From the NCBI GenBank assembly GCA_938003555.1, contig CALKXN010000355.1, positions 1 to 6,417 of the forward strand: a DNA stretch of 6,417 bases. The letters are read 5' to 3'. Below are positions 5,809 through 6,417 of this stretch, in pieces (position 1 is the first letter of the stretch; every line of letters begins with the position of its first letter). A program made the translations under genes and the position numbers. This DNA is from an uncultured Robiginitomaculum sp. (GTDB lineage Bacteria > Pseudomonadota > Alphaproteobacteria > Caulobacterales > Maricaulaceae). A model generated the notes under the pieces. The model was not told the DNA's origin, did no database searches, and saw only the letters and a program-made list of their open reading frames with translations.

Positions 5809-6417
5809 ATGACCCCTTGGTTTACATTAGAGCGCAGTGACGACACGCTACCGGTATTCATTTCTCGCCCCGAAGACGTCGTGCATACGCTCGACGTCCT
5901 GACCGAGCCGCAGCGCGTCGCCGCCAGCGGGCGCGGCTTTACGGGCGAAGCGGGGGAGCTGGTAAAATTATATAGCCCCGAAGGTAAGATGATTGGCGTG
6001 CTCTACGGCGCAGGCGAGGTCGGAGTTGATGAGATTGGGCCGCTGGCCATTGGCCGCCTCGTGCGCCGTCTGCCGCAGGGCACATATATGATCGCGCTAC
6101 GTCCTGTAGAGTGGGAATTTAACCTGATTGCGATGGGCTGGGGGCTGGGCGCTTATAAATTTGATCGCTACTTGCCAGAGAAAAATGTCCCTGCTCAGCT
6201 TGTATTGACTGAGAATTACACCCCCGAAGAGACTATTGCATTGGTCCGCGCCATTCACCGGGGCCGCGATTTAATCAATACGCCCGCCGGAGATATGGGG
6301 CCCGAAGAACTTCACGCCGAAGTCGAAGCCGTAGCGAAAACCTATAATGCAAAACTTAGCGCTGTTATCGGGGATGATTTGCTGACGCAAAATTATCCGA
6401 TGATTCACGCCGTTGGC
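5809..6417 (+). CDS. Leucyl aminopeptidase family protein, peptidase M17 (3' partial)
   Basis: The frame runs from ATG 5809 through the window edge without a stop, giving 203 residues of a protein that in this family is usually about 450-500 long. M17 enzymes remove N-terminal residues from peptides in the cytoplasm with two metal ions. Visible here are the N-terminal domain, the segment GAYKFDRY (114-121), and RDLINTPAGDMGPEEL (153-168), the conserved start of the catalytic domain, followed by the IGDDLL (187-192) and AVG (201-203) strands that lead into it. The metal ligands and the NTDAEGR-type motif would lie beyond the window, so activity cannot be judged. There is no signal peptide. GAAAG at about 5799-5803 is a modest ribosome binding site. 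An in-frame ATG at 5782 would add nine residues (MHNITQKVF) but has no ribosome binding site, and MTPWFTLE resembles the usual start of these proteins. The sequence is closer to the alphaproteobacterial branch than to E. coli PepA, so I give no symbol. Confidence 0.88.
   Translation, partial: MTPWFTLERSDDTLPVFISRPEDVVHTLDVLTEPQRVAASGRGFTGEAGELVKLYSPEGKMIGVLYGAGEVGVDEIGPLAIGRLVRRLPQGTYMIALRPVEWEFNLIAMGWGLGAYKFDRYLPEKNVPAQLVLTENYTPEETIALVRAIHRGRDLINTPAGDMGPEELHAEVEAVAKTYNAKLSAVIGDDLLTQNYPMIHAVG

Noticed and set aside
1..6417. Search for a defence system, mobile element, CRISPR array, RNA gene or toxin-antitoxin pair
   Set aside because: None of the coding regions shows such domains, and no spaced direct repeats, terminal inverted repeats or tRNA-like folds were found by eye.

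Overview
The window looks like ordinary chromosomal DNA from an alphaproteobacterium, possibly a marine stalked or budding lineage of the Caulobacterales/Maricaulales type. Three things suggest this. The first gene ends like the large Aas-type acyl-ACP synthetase/acyltransferase. The M17 aminopeptidase at the right edge resembles the alphaproteobacterial branch of that family. A TadD-like TPR lipoprotein stands alone on the opposite strand. Coding regions are of moderate GC, intergenic regions are clearly AT-richer, and TTAA/GTTAAC words are frequent between genes. The genus assignment is only a guess.

Layout: (1) 1-1221, plus strand, the C-terminal adenylate-forming domain of an Aas-like enzyme whose start lies outside the window. 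(2) 1222-1395, an AT-rich gap with a probable promoter. (3) 1396-2145, plus strand, a secreted protein with a bacterial SH3 domain and an unassigned C-terminal half. (4) 2146-2396, a gap with a strong hairpin near its left end and an excellent ribosome binding site at its right end. (5) 2397-4253, plus strand, a secreted all-beta mosaic protein (propeller-like N-terminal domain, DUF11, Ig-like spacer, DUF11) with an extended signal peptide. (6) 4254-4307, a 54-base gap between convergent genes containing an imperfect 33-base duplication. (7) 4308-5675, minus strand, a TadD-like TPR lipoprotein with a long Pro/Gln-rich tail. (8) 5676-5808, a divergent promoter region with three GTTAAC words and CtrA-like boxes. 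(9) 5809-6417, plus strand, the N-terminal third to half of an M17 leucyl aminopeptidase cut by the window edge.

The genes do not form an obvious operon or pathway. Gaps of 130-250 bases and changes of direction suggest mostly separate transcription units. The shared theme of the three complete genes is the cell envelope: all three carry Sec or lipoprotein export signals. The flanking genes are phospholipid/fatty-acid recycling and peptide turnover. I see no mobile element, CRISPR array, tRNA, rRNA, toxin-antitoxin pair or defence system. The most interesting items are the secreted DUF11 mosaic protein, the lipoprotein with its disordered tail, and the possible CtrA control of the divergent promoter.
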